The notes beneath the pieces were generated by a model. That model searched no databases, was not told where the DNA came from, and worked only from the letters and a program-made list of their open reading frames with translations. Of a stretch of DNA of 64,000 nucleotides, positions 43,442 to 55,223 are shown piece after piece. Each line of letters begins with the position of its first letter. Within the stretch, counting starts at the first letter, position 1. Source of the DNA: Euryodendron excelsum (Eukaryota > Streptophyta > Magnoliopsida > Ericales > Pentaphylacaceae); the NCBI GenBank assembly GCA_033060915.1, contig CM065378.1, positions 34,774,501 through 34,838,500 of the forward strand. The letters run 5' to 3'. The position numbers and the translations under genes are program-made.

Positions 43442-46400
43442 CAGAGCCTCATCCAACGTGAAAGGGGTCTGCAAACTTAACCTAAAAATCCTATATTTCG
43501 ATATACAGAGCTCGAGCACCTCCAAAAACCCTAGTTTCCTTAGGTTCTCCAAACCCTAGCCACCATACACTAAGCCCTAGCCACCATACACAAACCCTAG
43601 CCTCCTATACACTCATACACACCCCCATACACTCATACACTAGCCTTCAACCATCCTTTGAAGACTTGAAGAGCTGCAATCCAAAGCTTGAAGACAACTC
43701 TTGAAGACTGAAGGTGAAGATCAAAACAAAGACCGAAGACCGAAGACAGCGCGGCGCACAAAATAAAGAAGACATACGGTAGGTTTTCTCTTTAATTTTC
43801 TGCGCTTCCCCCCTCTCTTTTCTCTCTCCAACCCACTTGGGTTTTCTCTATTTTAATCCCCCATCTCTTTCGCCCCCTTTCTTTGCATGCTTGAAACAAG
43901 GGGACTCCTAGTCCATGTGTAGGATTAGACTGTTGGAAAGTCACCGTGTCGGGGGCTTTCTTCTAGTCTAACCAAAGACCACGTGGGTCCGGCCCCCTTG
44001 ATTATGTGGTGAAGCCTTAACCTTGTATGTTCACGACCCGAAATTGCATTATGCATAACATAGTCTTGCATCTTCCAAAAACTGTTTTCAAAGTTGTTTT
44101 TCAAATCGTTCTCAAACTTGTTTTCAAAATTGCATCAAAATCTCTTTTTCAAAAACATGTTTTCAAAACCACAATTCTAGGGTGATTCTAGCCTTTCCAA
44201 GGCTATGGTTGCTTTAGGAAAGTGTTACATTAAAAGTGACCCTTTTGATCTATATTTTCAAACCTTATTGTTTTCAAAACCACTTTCTTAAAGTGGTTCT
44301 AGCCTTCTTATGGCTAGAATCGCTTTAGGAAAGTGAGACGTTTTCATACTTTCCAAAAAACTCTCTCTTCAAAAATCTCTTCCTAAAATCTCTTTTTCAA
44401 CTCTTCTCCAAAATCTTTTCCTCAAAATCCACTTTCTAAAAACACTCCCTAGATTCACCTTCCTAAAAACTCTCTCCAAAAACCTTTCTAAAAAACTCTA
44501 TTTCCAAAATCTTCCTTCTAGAAATTTCCTCTCTAGGATTTTCCTTCTAAATCTACGTTTCTAAAAACACACTTTCCAAAAACTCCCTCTTTCCAAAAAT
44601 CTTTCCAAAAACTCTCTTTCCAAATTCACTTTCTAAAAACTCCTCCCTAGGATTTCCCTTCTAGAAAACCTTCGTTTCCAAAAACGCACTTTCCAAAAAC
44701 TCTTTCCTTAGAGCCCAAGTCAAGCCCTAGAACCCACCATTAGGAAACCCTAATTTTCTTTCCAAAAACATGGTTTTCAAACTTGCCCCAAACCTAGGTT
44801 TCCAAAACCTCTTGTTTTCACATTCAAACTATGCACATTTCCAAAACCACTTTTCTACATCAAAACTATAGTTTTTCAAATCTAGGGTTTCTAGAATCTC
44901 CCTTTCCAAATCCTTGCTAAATCTTATCTTCCCTTTAAGAAACCGAATCAAATCTCCCCGTTTAGGAAACTAGATCCCATCCTCCATTTTTGGAAACAAA
45001 ATCAAATCTTTTCTTTTAGAGACCAAATCCAATCCCTTTCAAAATCTAACTCTTTCCTAATTCAAATCCTTCCTAATCTTTCACTTTCCTAAATCTTAAG
45101 TTTCCAAAACTTGAACATAAAAATCTTTCATAATTCAACCCTTTTTCTAATTCTACCCTCTTTTCAAATCTTAACTTTTCAAACCTAAGTTTTCAAACTC
45201 TTCCTAAATTCAAACCTTTTCTAATCTCAAGATTTTCTAAAACTCTAAAACTTTCTAAATCCTAAACTTTCTAAATTTCAAATATTTCCAAATTCAAAAC
45301 TTTCTAAATTTGAAACTTTCTTAAGTTAAATCTTTCTAAACCTAAATCTTTCCAAATTCTAAAATGTCCAAAACTTCAAAATCTTTTCAAATCTAAGACT
45401 TTTCTAAACTCAAAACTTTCTTAATTCAAACATTTCCTAAATTGAAAACTTTCCTTTTTCAAACCTTTCCTAGAACAAAACTTTTCAATTTTCAAAACTT
45501 TCCTAAACCTAAAACTTTCCTAATTCGAAAACTTTTCAAAAATGAAACTTTCTTAATTCAAAACTTTCCTAAATCGGACCTTTCCTAATTCAAACATCTC
45601 CTAAAATCCATATCTTTCCAAATCTTCCAAGCCGAGTCAAATCTTTCCTAAGTCTTTTCTCTTTCCTAAGTCTAGGTTTTCTTAAACTTTCTCTTTTTCA
45701 AAACAAGTCCAAATCTATCTTTTCAAATCAAAGTCTAATCTTCTCAATTTCAATTTCCAATCTCCTTTTCTAATCTCAAATCAAATCCAATTTTCAATTC
45801 AATCTCTTTCTTTCAATCCAATCTCTCTCTTCAAATCAATCTCTTTTCAATCAGACTTTTGTCCGAACTACGACTGACCTGATTCCCCTAAAGGGATACG
45901 TAGGCAACCTTCATAGGTGCGGTCACAACATTTTTTAAACTTTCAATTCCATCCTCATAGGTGCGGTTTCCAAAACATTTTTCAAATCTCAAATTCCAAT
46001 CTATTTTCAAAATTTCAATTTCAAATTTCTATTTCTAGTTTTCAAACTTTCCAATTTCAATTCTATCTCTTCAAATCTATTTTCAAATCAAATCGATCTT
46101 TTTCCAAATCTATTTTTCAATTCTCTTCTATTGCACTTGCATATCATGCATCATATTAGTTTCGTTTTTTTTAAAAAAAACATTCTTTTTCAAAGTAAAT
46201 AGGGTTGAATTATAGTTAGTCGAAAACTCTCATAGGTGAATCTAGGGTGGATTGACATGTAGGTACCGAAAGGCCGGGGTAGGGTGATAGCTTAGTGCGT
46301 CTTCCCTACACGTAACCAACCTCCGAACCTAAGATCACTGATTTCAAAGACCAAAAAGGAGTTATTTTTCTAAAAAGGGCTAAATGTTTTCCAAAGGTTG

Positions 46401-46692
46401 CCAAACAACCCGTTTTCTTAAAAACCCTCTCTTGAGGAGACATTTTCAAATTGTTTTCCAAAAACCCTAAGTGTAGTCTTCGGATTACTCTTAGTTTTTA
46501 GGTGACCTAACTCACCTTAATCAAGTTAGGTGGCGACTCCGAATCTTTTTCAAAAGCCCTTTATTCAAACCAATTTTTCAATTCAAACCTAGTCGCACTC
46601 ATTCTTTTAGGAGGGTGAGTTCTAACGAGAGAGTACAGTATTTTTTCTGCTTGTGTGAGTATTCCTCGAGTGTAAAAAATCTAGGCGCGACA

Positions 46693-46697
46693 AATGC
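46693..46697 (+). repeat. Target-site duplication of T5, right copy
   Basis: AATGC, identical to 42034-42038 on the left of T5. Confidence 0.85.
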
Positions 46698-47258
46698 CCC
46701 TTACGAATCAGGGCCAACAGTGCACATAGTCGACAGTCTACTAAATCATCTCCTCGTGGGAACACCAAGTAGTTCAACAGAAACAAGGCCAGAGCAACCA
46801 CACGAGAAACAGCCCAATCCTGGGAAGTGTGCCAATCACCTGAATGGACTCGCCTGCCCGTGGGAAACTCAAAGCGAGACAAGAGGAACTCTGTTGGGAC
46901 GTAAGGAAACTGGGGCAACAGAGAAGGTGAAAGAACGATGCATCTGAGTCCGAGCTGGGACAAGACCATTGTAATACAACCATCCGAAAAGAGGGGTCCC
47001 ACAATGTCGGCAGAAACATCTCGGAAACCAAGAAGAAACCCATACTCGTGGGTAGTAGGGGTAAGTTCGCACTCCCTGAAGCGATAAAGAGACACGTCAG
47101 GCTGCCAGAAGGGAATCACCGTCTCCATGAGCCCGGAAATAGGCCGCACTGATAAAAGTGAAGCCATCTGACCAAAGGACCGGCGAAAGATATCTTGTTC
47201 ATCCGGAGGGTAACTGCCGTGCCAAGCTCTCAGTCGACTCAAAACCGCATCTGCCATC
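46693..47258 (-). pseudogene. T4 antisense DUF7745-like gene, N-terminal part of exon 2
   Basis: From the ATG at 47257-47255 this frame stays open to the T5 insertion, the best-preserved stretch of the gene in the window. It begins M-A-D-A-V-L-S-R-L-R-A-W-H and continues with I-F-R-R-S-F-G, L-L-S-V, I-P-F-W-Q-P-D-V-S-L-Y-R-F, then E-L-T-P-T followed by E-Y-G-F-L-L-G-F, and later V-F-P-R-G-D-D-L-V-D-C-R-L-C-A-L-L-A. The F-W-x-P...F-R-F...L-T-P-T...E-Y-x-x-L-L pattern is what I recall for DUF7745-type proteins found with plant retrotransposons. The acceptor TTTTCAG lies directly before it. The role is unknown. T5 splits the gene after codon 188 or so. Confidence 0.78.
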
Positions 47259-48147
47259 CTGAAAAGGTAAGGCAAGGTAAGAGATGTGAATGCACCATAT
47301 ACGCAGATAAATAATAACATAATAAAGAGAAATAAAATAAATAAATAACACAAACAGAATGAATAAAAGATTTCAGATGATAAAACAAATTTCTTACACA
47401 CACCCTTCTATTTTCCAACTTCAAATCATATCTCAAGGGTTTTCTGTCTTTTTCCTTCAAGAATATTTTATTTCTAAAACCTTTTTTTTTTAACTCTTTT
47501 CCTAAAAATTTCAACAGAATCCCATTTAAAATTGGCCCCTCCAACACCCATGACACCCACACAAAATACAAAACGCGCACTTTTCAACGTTACAATCACA
47601 TAATACCAGCAACCATGCACACTTGTCATTTTTTTAAGATTTTCAAAACATATGTTTTATTTTTTCAATAAAACAGGGGCTTTCAAAAATCTCCTGAAAT
47701 TTCTCAAAATCACCTCAAATGTTTTCTAAAATATTTCAATATTTTTCCAAATTTCAAAATCTAAAAATTTCATCAATCTCTTAAGTTTTCTTAATTTTCC
47801 TAATTTTCTAAGTATTTTTCTATTTTTTGAAAAATCAAAAAAATACCAAGTTTTCAAAAAATCACGAAACTTCATATGATTATTAAACACATTTTTCTAA
47901 GACACATTGCACAAAAAATTTAGCCAAAAAATGCAATGCCCAAGCCTGTAGGAACAAATTCACTATTCTTGCAGAAAACCCTCTTCACATAATCACATAA
48001 AATCACTCAAATTCAATCATAGAAGCACCAAAATGCAAAATTAACTTCACCGTTATGTTCAAAACATATCAAAACATCAATTTTCACTATTCACATGATT
48101 CAAACGAAATTCTACACATCAAAATCAACAAAAATTTTAAAACTCAC
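47259..48147 (-). other. Putative intron of the T4 antisense gene
   Basis: On the minus strand the donor GTGAGT (complement at 48142-48147) and acceptor TTTTCAG (ending at 47259) enclose 0.89 kb of AT-rich non-coding sequence. It aligns with the T1 intron (3823-4696). Confidence 0.55.
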
Positions 48148-48420
48148 TTTTTGGAAGTTCTCCGGCAAAATGTTCTCTTCCGACGACTTTTCTGGCAACG
48201 TGGTGTCCTTCCGGCAATCACCCGTGGTCTCCAAGAAGTGCCCCTTCAAGGTTCAAGTCGGTTTCCCCACAACCACTCTCAATCTTTCACAAACTCTTCA
48301 AAATACCGCAACTGTTCGAACCAGAAAATTTTTTGGTTTTGTTTCTAAGCCTAGCGCCACTAGCAGAGGCACCAAGCATTTTCTGCCAAAGGCGCCACTT
48401 CTAGTGGCACCAGTTTCCAA
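48148..48420 (-). promoter_or_regulatory. Presumed first exon and palindromic promoter modules of the T4 antisense gene
   Basis: On the minus strand the GGCGCC modules (about 48353-48405, here partly mutated to GCACC forms) precede the exon-like segment ending at the donor. The AACCAGAAAATTTT half of the T1 palindrome remains near 48319, but its second half is changed. Confidence 0.4.
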
Positions 48421-48594
48421 TTCTGGGCAGCTTTACCCTCTTTCTCGCCAAATCTCATTTTCGAAGGCCCTTTTTGGCCCAATATCCATTTTCGACCCCG
48501 TTGTCGAAAGATTCCCAATGTCCATCCCTCTGACTACCTCACATTCAACATGGGACTCTTACTTTATCATTTCCTGTCTTTGACAAGCAAAGAC

Positions 48595-48611
48595 AGAAAA
48601 AGAGGGGCAGC
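48595..48611 (+). other. Polypurine tract of T4
   Basis: AGAAAAAGAGGGGCAGC directly precedes the 3' LTR at 48612. Confidence 0.85.
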
Positions 48612-51600
48612 TGTAAGCACCCCATTTTTGACCACTCGGCAGTCTACACTCCGTCCAGACTTGTACTCAAGTCAATATGGATGTATTCCAATCGAAACCA
48701 ACGCTCTAAGTCTAATCCCGTCTATCCATCACTTCGCGGGCCCACCAAGCCCAAATAGAGGCAAAACGACCAAAATGCCCTTAGGGGGCATTGTCCTTTC
48801 CATTTCCAATTCCAATCCCTCTCTCGAGACAATTGATTCCTCGAGACGGTAAATCTATTCCAAATTAGGCACGTGTTTTCGAAGACGATAAGTTCCCTTT
48901 CCAATTCCAAATCAGGCACGTCTTTCTGAAGACGATAAGACCCCTTTCCAATTCCCATCCCTCTCTTGAGACAGTTGATTCCTTGAGACGGTAAATCTAT
49001 TCCAATCAGGGGCGTCTTTCTGAAGACGATAAGACCCTTTTCCAATTCCAATCCCTCTCTCGTGATAGTTGATTCCTCGAGATGGCCCGGCACGTTTTTC
49101 GAAAAAAATCTCTTCGAGACGCTAAGTCCCTTTAAACCTGTCAACCGGGACGAGACCCCAAGTCCCTTAGATGGTAGAACGGTCCACCTTTGGTGCCTGC
49201 TAGCCCGCCAATGCAGAAATGTCCGGTTAGGCATGCTTTTCAAGAAAGTTGATTCTCAGGCGCTAAGTCCCTTTAGCAGTTTCCCGAGATCAGGCAGTCT
49301 CGGGAATGATCACGAACCGTCAGAGTAGCAGAAATACTTGCAAACATTACAACTGTTAGAGTAGCGGAAATACTCACAAGTAGGTCGATATAGGGAATTG
49401 TCAACAAACCCTTGTATCATGATGACCGCCGTCAGAGTGAGGGAAACACTCAAAACCCAAGTCAACACCGGTGCCTGCTAGACCACTTCATTGAAAAATG
49501 ACCAAACTGCCCCTTAGGCCTTTTCCGACACATTTCTCGAGAACACACCTGAGTCCTTAGAATGGTGAGTCCAACCGTCTAAGATTGTCTTAAAAGCAAT
49601 CCGGCATGATTAGGTGCTTTCTAGTCAGTTTCGGGTCAATTCCGAGACTTTCCGATCAAGATGACCATTTTGTCCCGAGGCGTCCGAACGCCCTGGGAAC
49701 CACACGGGCTCTGGGTATCAAACCAGTAACCTTCTGAGATTGCTTCTTATAGTATTCTCAACCTTCCTTTACCTTTTCGGATCATTCCGAGTCAGTTCCG
49801 GCAAACCCGGTACAAAATGACCATTTTGCCCCTAGTGGGCCGGTCTCCTTTTCCGACCACACCAGCTCTGGGTATCAAACTAGTAACTTCCCAAGAATGC
49901 TTTTTATAGTATTCTCAACCTTTCTTTGTCCTTTCAAATTATTCCAAGTCAGTTCCGGCAAACTCGGTGCGAATGACCGTTTTGCCCCTGGTGGGCCGGT
50001 CACATTTTTCCGATCACACCGGCTCTGGGTATCAAACCGGCAACCTCTGGGAACATTCTGAATAATGTTTTCAAATCTCGAGTCTTCTTCCAAGACAGTT
50101 CGAGTCTGTCCCGGCAGCTTCCCGATTCATTTGACCGTTTTGCCCCTAAAGGCCCGATCAACCTCTCCGACACATCCTATCCTCATTTTTCAAGTCAAAT
50201 ACCTACGGGGCACTATTCTAAGTGTTCCTGCTCTTTTTCAGCTTTCCGGGTCATTCCCGGCCTCTTCAAATCATTCCCGAACTTTTCGGAGTCACTCCTA
50301 GTGAAGCAAGGCTAAAAATTGCCTGGTAGTCACTCGTACAGGCACCCAAATCTGTCAAAGATACGTTGCTTACTGACTTAACAAACTTTCCTAACTGGCT
50401 GGCAACACTAGTAGTGGCGCCAAGCCAGTGGCGCTAAAAGGAAAATTGGCCTGGCGTCACTACAATAGGTGTAAGGTCTATCCTATGTCTATAAATACAG
50501 AGCCTCCTCCAGTGTGAAAGAGGTCCGCAAACTCAATCTAAAAATACCAAGATTTGATATATAGAGCTCGTACATTTCCTAGACCCTAGCCTCTCTGGGT
50601 TTCCAAACCCTAGTCACCATATACTAAACCCTAGCCTCCTATACACTATACACACCCCTATACACTTATACACTAGCCTCCAAAGCCTCCTTTGAAGACT
50701 TAAAGTGTTGTTTATTAAAGTCTTGAAGATTAAAGATAAACTCTTGAAGATTGAAGATGAAGATCAAGACGAAGACTGAAGAAAAGCAAGGTGCGCAAAA
50801 ACAAAGTAAAATAAAAGGATACAAGGTGGGTTTGCTTTTTACGTTTCTGCACTTTCCCCCTCTCTCTCCTCTCACCTAACCCACTTGGGTTTTCTCTATT
50901 TTAATACCCCATCTCTTCCCCCCCCCCCCCCTTCTTTGCATGCTTGAAATAAGGGGATTCCCGATCCATGCATAGAATTGGACTATTGGAGGGTCACCGT
51001 GTCGGGGGCTTTCTTTTAGTCTTATCGGAGACCACGTGGATTTGGCCCCCTTGATTATGTGGTGAAGCCTTAACCTTGTATGTTCACAACCCCAATTTGC
51101 ATTGTGCATATCATTATCTTGCATTCTCCCAAAAATCGTTTTCAAACTCGTTTTCAAAACTTGTATTAAACTTGTTTTCAAAATTGCATCAAAATCTCAT
51201 TTTTCGAAATGTGTTTTCAAAATCACAATCCTAAGGTGATTCTAGCCTTTCCATGGCTATGGTCGCCTTAGGAAAGTGTTACATTTAAAGTGATTTTCAT
51301 GGTCCATATTTTCAAATCTTGTTGTTTTCCAAAACCACTTTCTTAAAGTGGTTCTAGCCCTCTTATGGCTAGAATTGCTTTAGAAAAGTGAGATGTTTTT
51401 ATACTTTCCTAAAACTCTCCTTTCCAAAGTTGTTTTCAAAAACTTCCTCCAAAAATTTATTTTCCAAAACTTCTCTTTTTCAACTCCTTTCCAAAATACT
51501 CTTCCCAAAATCCACTTTCTAAAAACGTTCCCTCAAAATCTTCCCAAAAACTCTCTCCAATAATCTTCTATCAAAAATCTTTCTAAAAACTCTCTTCCCA

Positions 51601-53875
51601 AAATCTTCCTTCGAAAAACTCTCCTCTAGGATTTTCCTTCTAAAAACTTGTTTCGAAAAACACACTTTCCAGAAACTCATTTTTTTAAAAAAAAATCTTT
51701 TTTCAAAAACTCTATCTTCAAAATTCACTTTCCAAAAACTCCTTTCTAGGATTCCCCTCTAAAAATCTTCCTTTTCAAAAACGCACTTTCTAAAATCTCT
51801 TTCCTTATAGTCCAAGTTAAACCCTAGAACCCACGTTTAGGAAACCCTAATTTTCCTTCCCACAAAACATGATTTCCAATTCCTTATTTTGGCCTCAAAA
51901 CCTAGGTTTCCAAAACCTCTTGTGTTCTACATCAAAACTATACATATTTCTAAAACCTATTTTCTACGTCAAAACTATAGTCTTCCAAATCTAGGATTTC
52001 TAAAACTTCCCTTTCCAAATCCTTGTCAAATCCAATCTTCCTTTTAGGAAACCAAATCCCATCTTCCCTTTAGGAAACCTAATCCAATCTTCCCGTTTAG
52101 GAAACTAGATCCTATCCTCCGTTTTTGGAAACAAAATCAAACATTCTCTTTTAGAAACAAAATCCAATCCCTTGTTTTAGGAAATAGGAATCTTAACCCT
52201 TCCTAATCTAAATCTTTCCTAATTCAACTCCTTCCTAATCTTCTACTTCCCTAAATCTTAAATTTCCAAAACTTGAATATAAAAATCTTTCCTAAATTTT
52301 AAAACTCAACTTCCAAATCTTTCCTAATTCAACCCTTTCCTAATTCTACCCCTTTCCAAATCTTAACTTTTCAAATCTAAGCTTTCAAATCTTTCTTAAA
52401 CTCAAACCTTTCCTAATCTCAAGATTTTCTAAAACTCTAAATCTTAAACTTTGCAAATTTCAATTCTTTCCAAATTCGAAGTTTTCCAAATTCAAAACTT
52501 TCTAAACCCAAAACTTTCTTAAACTTCAAATCTTTCCAAATCTGAAATTTTCTAAATTCAAAACTTTCCAACTTTCAAAACTTTCCTATTTCAAAACTTT
52601 CCTAATTCGAAAACTTTCCTAAGTTGAAACTTTCATAATTCGAACACTTTTCTAAAACGAAAATTTTCAAAAATGACACTTTCTTATTTTGAACCTTTCC
52701 TAACTCGAACCCTTCCTAAATCCAATCTTTCCAAATCTTCTAAGTCCAATATTCGAGTCGGATCTTTCTTAAACCCTTCCAAGTCAAATCTTTCCTAGGT
52801 CTCCTCTCTTTCTTAAGTCTAGGTTTCCTAAACCTCCGTCTTTCTAAAACAAAGTTTAAATCTTTCTTCCAATTTCTATCTTTCCAAATCAAAATCTAAT
52901 CTTTTTGATTCCAAAATTCTAAATTCAATTTCCAATCTTCTATTCTAAGTTCAAATCAAATCCTCTTTCCAATCAAAATTTCTTTCTTTCAATCCAACCT
53001 TCTATTTTCTATCGGACTCTTGTCGAAACTATGACTAACTTGATTCCTCCAAAATGATACGTAGGCAACCCTCATGGGTACAGTCTCCACATTTTCCAAA
53101 TCTCTAATTCCACAACATTTTTTAAATTTCTATTTCTACAACTTCTTTTTAATCTCCAATCCTATAATTTTCTTCAAGTTTTCAATTCCATGATCTATTT
53201 CTATTTTCAATCTTCATTTTCAATTTTCAAAACCTTTTTTCCAAATTCAAACTTCTATCTCTTTCTTTTCAAATCAAATCAAATTCTTTTCAAATCTATT
53301 TCCAAATCAAGTTTCTTTTCTTGCACTTGCATATCATGCATCATGTTAGTTTCTTTTCAAACATTATTTTTCAAAGTGGATAGAATTGAACATTTGTTAG
53401 TTGAAGACTCTTATAGGTGAATTTAGGATAAATAGACATCTAGGTACCGAAAGGGCGGGGTAGGGTGATGGCTAAGTGCGTCTTCCCTACACGTAACCAA
53501 CCTCCAAACCTAGGATCACTGTTTTCAAATACCAAAAACGGAGTTATTTTCAGAAAATGGCTTAAATATTTTCTAAAGGTTGTCAAACAACCTGTTTTCT
53601 TAAAAACCCTCTCTTGAGGAAGTATTTTCATAACTCATTTTTCAAAAACCCTAAGTGTAGTCTTCAGATTGTGCTTAGTTTTTAGGTGACCTAACTCGCC
53701 TTAATCAAGTTAGGTGGCGACTCCAAACTTTTTTCAAAAGCCCTTTATTCAAATCTATTTTCAATTCAAACCTAGTCGCACTCATTCTTCTAGGAGGGTG
53801 AGTTCTAACGAGAGAGTACAGTATTTTTCTTGCTTGTGTGTGTATTCCTCGAGTGCGAAAAATCTGGGCGCGACA
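48612..53875 (+). mobile_element. 3' LTR of T4 (5.26 kb)
   Basis: TGTAAGCACCCC...GCGACA, paired with the 5' LTR at 31008. It has three 81-bp-type units (48826-49090), four U3 repeats (49671, 49817, 49973, about 50131), TATA box, hairpins (about 51225-51280 and 51340-51390) and pyrimidine-rich tract. It is followed by the duplication CCCCC. Confidence 0.93.
50490..50497 (+). promoter_or_regulatory. TATA box of the T4 3' LTR
   Basis: TATAAATA before ACAGAGCCTCCTCCAGTGTG; the 5' LTR has TATAAACA at this place. Confidence 0.6.
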
Positions 53876-53880
53876 CCCCC
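53876..53880 (+). repeat. Target-site duplication of T4, right copy
   Basis: CCCCC, matching 31003-31007. The flanking T3 leader sequence continues with TGTATACAAG. Confidence 0.85.
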
Positions 53881-55203
53881 TGTATACAAGTACCTTACCA
53901 TTAATTTGAAACCTACATTCATTCATTTGCAGAAAATAAAAAAAGTAAAAAGGTACAATGAACTTTTAGGTTTAAAATACAAGAGAATCAAAATACACTT
54001 TAATAGGGGGAGGGGGAACATTTTCCTTTGGACTTTCACCTACATACTTTTACATTAGACATCCTAAACTACTCTTAAGTCTTCGAATTTGCCTTCTTCG
54101 AGTTTGACATTGAGGAGGTCATTGAGAGACCTTGTTGATTGATTGCCCCTTGTCTTCTTGGCAACTCTATCTCTGTGAGCATAGAGGGATTAGGGCCACT
54201 CTTTATGGAATGAATTGATATGCATGCCATGAGTCCTTAGAGTTACATGAGAACCCTTGGGATTTTGGGTAGGTATAATGTAAGGGAGAGTGAACTTGGT
54301 GTCACGCTTTTTGGGTTGATCATATGCATGAGAATATAGTGACTCGAGTTACTTCGGAACTCGTATTTTGGGATGAAATATTGTATGCATGAACATGGAT
54401 GCAAAGAGTATAGAGAGAGAGAATGCATTTCAAGTAAATATGCATGCATAAACAGTTAGACAAGCATTATAATAGTAAGAGTACATTTATTATAGCAACA
54501 GGAATGAACAAATATGGAGGAAAGTAAAAGCAGTAGCCCTTTCCTCCATGGTTTTGAAATCAATGTGCGTGTCTTAAATCCAGCAGAGGTTCGGCTATGC
54601 ATGGTTTCTATATAAGCATGAGGTTAAGGGTTTACTAATGCTTCCTAAAAAGGCTCAGTTCCCAGAACTTCAAACCTAGGCCCACTCTCCAATGTGGTGC
54701 CATTATCGGTTCATGATCTGAGCGGGGGAACCATCAAGAGGTCATGGGAGAAGAAACTAACACAGCATTTTGCCCACAACCAATATACCGTTTCCTCTTC
54801 TAACTATAAGGGACATATCAGGGTAAAGAATGCAAACACGTAGAATGCAAGTGCAAATGCAGTACGTGTGTGATTTTTAAAAATTAGAGGAAAGAGCCCA
54901 ACAATTCCCATCTATCTTGTCCATTCCATACATTCATTCATACAAGACAGTTAAGATAACATGAAACAAATATGCACACAGGTCCGCCTACAAAAAATAT
55001 AAAAAAGTTAATACCTTGAATGACAAACTTAATGCAAGATAGAATAATTGAATGTAATTGAATGAAAATAATGACATGTTTTTGCAAATAGCTTGGAAAA
55101 ACTTGATTTTGAAATTTTGAAGTAGATAGAATTGAACAAATTAATCAAAGACTTCAAATGGGTGAGGGTGAGGAGATATGATATTGGCCTAACCCTCTAA
55201 GCG
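53881..55203 (-). other. Leader of T3
   Basis: Reverse complement of the T4 leader (about 36213-37510), reading on the minus strand from the PBS inward. It holds no gene. The segment at about 54150-54260 is the first copy of the leader motif that is repeated at 30374-30600. Confidence 0.6.
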
Positions 55204-55221
55204 TCCCCAGCGGAGTTGCCA
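55204..55221 (-). other. Primer-binding site of T3 (tRNA-Arg type)
   Basis: TCCCCAGCGGAGTTGCCA is the complement of the tRNA-Arg-type PBS with one change in 18. Two bases separate it from the LTR, as in T4. Confidence 0.85.
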
Positions 55222-55223
55222 GC

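Larger units (their letters stand above)
42039..46692 (+). mobile_element. T5: solo LTR of the same family (4.65 kb)
   Basis: A full LTR from TGTAAGCACCCC to GCGACA, with no PBS on its right and no polypurine tract on its left, sits between 5-bp duplications within the T4 antisense gene. This is the product expected of recombination between the two LTRs of an inserted element. It differs from the T4 LTRs by having about one 81-bp unit and an expanded 29-bp array. A short duplicated segment (CTCATAGGTGCGGT) occurs near 45910-45970. Confidence 0.92.
31008..53875 (+). mobile_element. T4: complete non-autonomous giant-LTR element (22.9 kb with T5 inside)
   Basis: Both LTRs (31008-36192 and 48612-53875), PBS, leader, gag remnant, spacer, antisense gene and polypurine tract are present, and 5-bp duplications flank it. 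Without T5 it is about 18.2 kb, of which more than 10 kb is LTR. The LTRs look about 98% alike where I compared them (33465-33690 against 51120-51345), so it is one of the younger insertions. It has no protease, polymerase or integrase, and its gag lacks the core domain. Confidence 0.92.
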
